DNA from: Deinococcus sp.
GTDB lineage: Bacteria; Deinococcota; Deinococci; JACQHA01
Reading direction: 5' to 3'
DNA: 6,891 nucleotides
Assembly (NCBI GenBank): GCA_016199255.1
Contig: JACQHA010000006.1
Span: 1 to 6,891, forward strand
The notes below the pieces were generated by a model, which saw only the letters and a list, made by a program, of their open reading frames with translations, made no database searches and was not told the DNA's origin. Shown piece by piece: positions 6,732 to 6,891 of this stretch (position 1 is the first letter of the stretch; each line of letters opens with the position of its first letter). Both the position numbers and the translations under genes were made by a program.

Positions 6732-6891
6732 TGAACAGGCGTTTAGCGTTCTGGTCAGTAAGTTGCTCGGTTTCCTCTAAGGTCCAGCCACGCGACCGGG
6801 CGATTTTCTCCAGGGTGAAGCGCACGTAGCCGGGCTCGTTGGGCTGACCGCGCCGGGGCTGGGGCGCAAGAAAGGGGCAGTCGGTCTCCAC
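6718..6891 (-). CDS. TatD-family metal-dependent hydrolase/DNase, C-terminal fragment
   Basis: Read on the minus strand, the window edge is in frame and gives 57 residues plus a TAG stop at 6720-6718. The fragment begins [20 protein letters not shown], the conserved C-terminal signature of TatD hydrolases (usually ETDSP or ETDCP, then LAP...GxxNEP), and ends with [10 protein letters not shown], the typical NAxRLFxL finish. The Asp of ETD is a metal ligand in this TIM-barrel family, which acts in the cytoplasm as a 3'-5' exonuclease or related phosphoesterase. Family members are usually about 250-265 residues, so roughly four fifths lies beyond the right edge. The fragment is short enough to be missed by length-filtered gene calling. 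Its stop overlaps the plus-strand stop by four bases. Which TatD paralogue it is (TatD, YcfH/YabD or YjjV type) cannot be decided. Confidence 0.92.
   Translation of the reverse strand: METDCPFLAPQPRRGQPNEPGYVRFTLEKIARSRGWTLEETEQLTDQNAKRLFRLPD

Noticed and set aside
6729..6740. GCCTG-AA-CAGGC inverted repeat near the convergent stops as a terminator
   Set aside because: The two-base loop is too small, leaving a four-base-pair stem, no U-tract follows, and the sequence encodes the conserved C-terminus of the TatD protein.

Overview
The window comes from a bacterium with high G+C content (roughly two thirds or more by eye). It is packed with protein-coding genes and has essentially no intergenic DNA. 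Five consecutive starts (ATG or GTG) overlap the stop codon of the gene before, and the last plus-strand stop overlaps the stop of a convergent gene. The taxon cannot be fixed. A YvcK-type protein, an extracytoplasmic glucodextranase-type DOMON protein and a NAGPA-type glycosidase in a GC-rich genome would fit a deep-branching high-GC Bacillota lineage or Deinococcota, but this is only a guess. No tRNA, rRNA, CRISPR array, insertion sequence or phage gene is visible, and no clear promoter or terminator.

Layout. (1) 2-991, plus: a YvcK/CofD-like protein missing only its extreme N-terminus. (2) 988-1875, plus: a signal-peptide protein with a glucodextranase-type DOMON domain and a C-terminal membrane anchor. 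(3) 1872-3140, plus: a secreted phosphodiester glycosidase (NAGPA/DUF2233-like) with an N-terminal region resembling a copper-amine-oxidase-N module. (4) 3137-4816, plus: a large membrane-anchored protein with extracytoplasmic domains on both sides of a transmembrane hairpin, function unknown. (5) 4816-5469, plus: a six-helix membrane protein resembling a divergent ABC-2 permease. (6) 5462-6721, plus: a three-helix membrane protein with a long Gly/Gln/Glu-rich extracytoplasmic linker and a conserved-looking C-terminal motif. (7) 6718-6891, minus: the C-terminal end of a TatD-family metal-dependent hydrolase, running off the right edge.

How they may work together. Genes 1-6 look like one translationally coupled operon. 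The cytoplasmic YvcK family is known in model bacteria to bind UDP-sugars and to affect cell-wall homeostasis and growth on gluconeogenic carbon sources. The five genes behind it all appear to encode secreted or membrane proteins. Two of these have carbohydrate-related folds, and three form an unassigned membrane group of the kind often seen next to MoxR/DUF58 or ABC ATPase genes, but no ATPase is visible here. The most interesting reading is an envelope module that couples a sugar-nucleotide-responsive factor to surface glycan binding or remodelling. That link is inferred from gene order alone.
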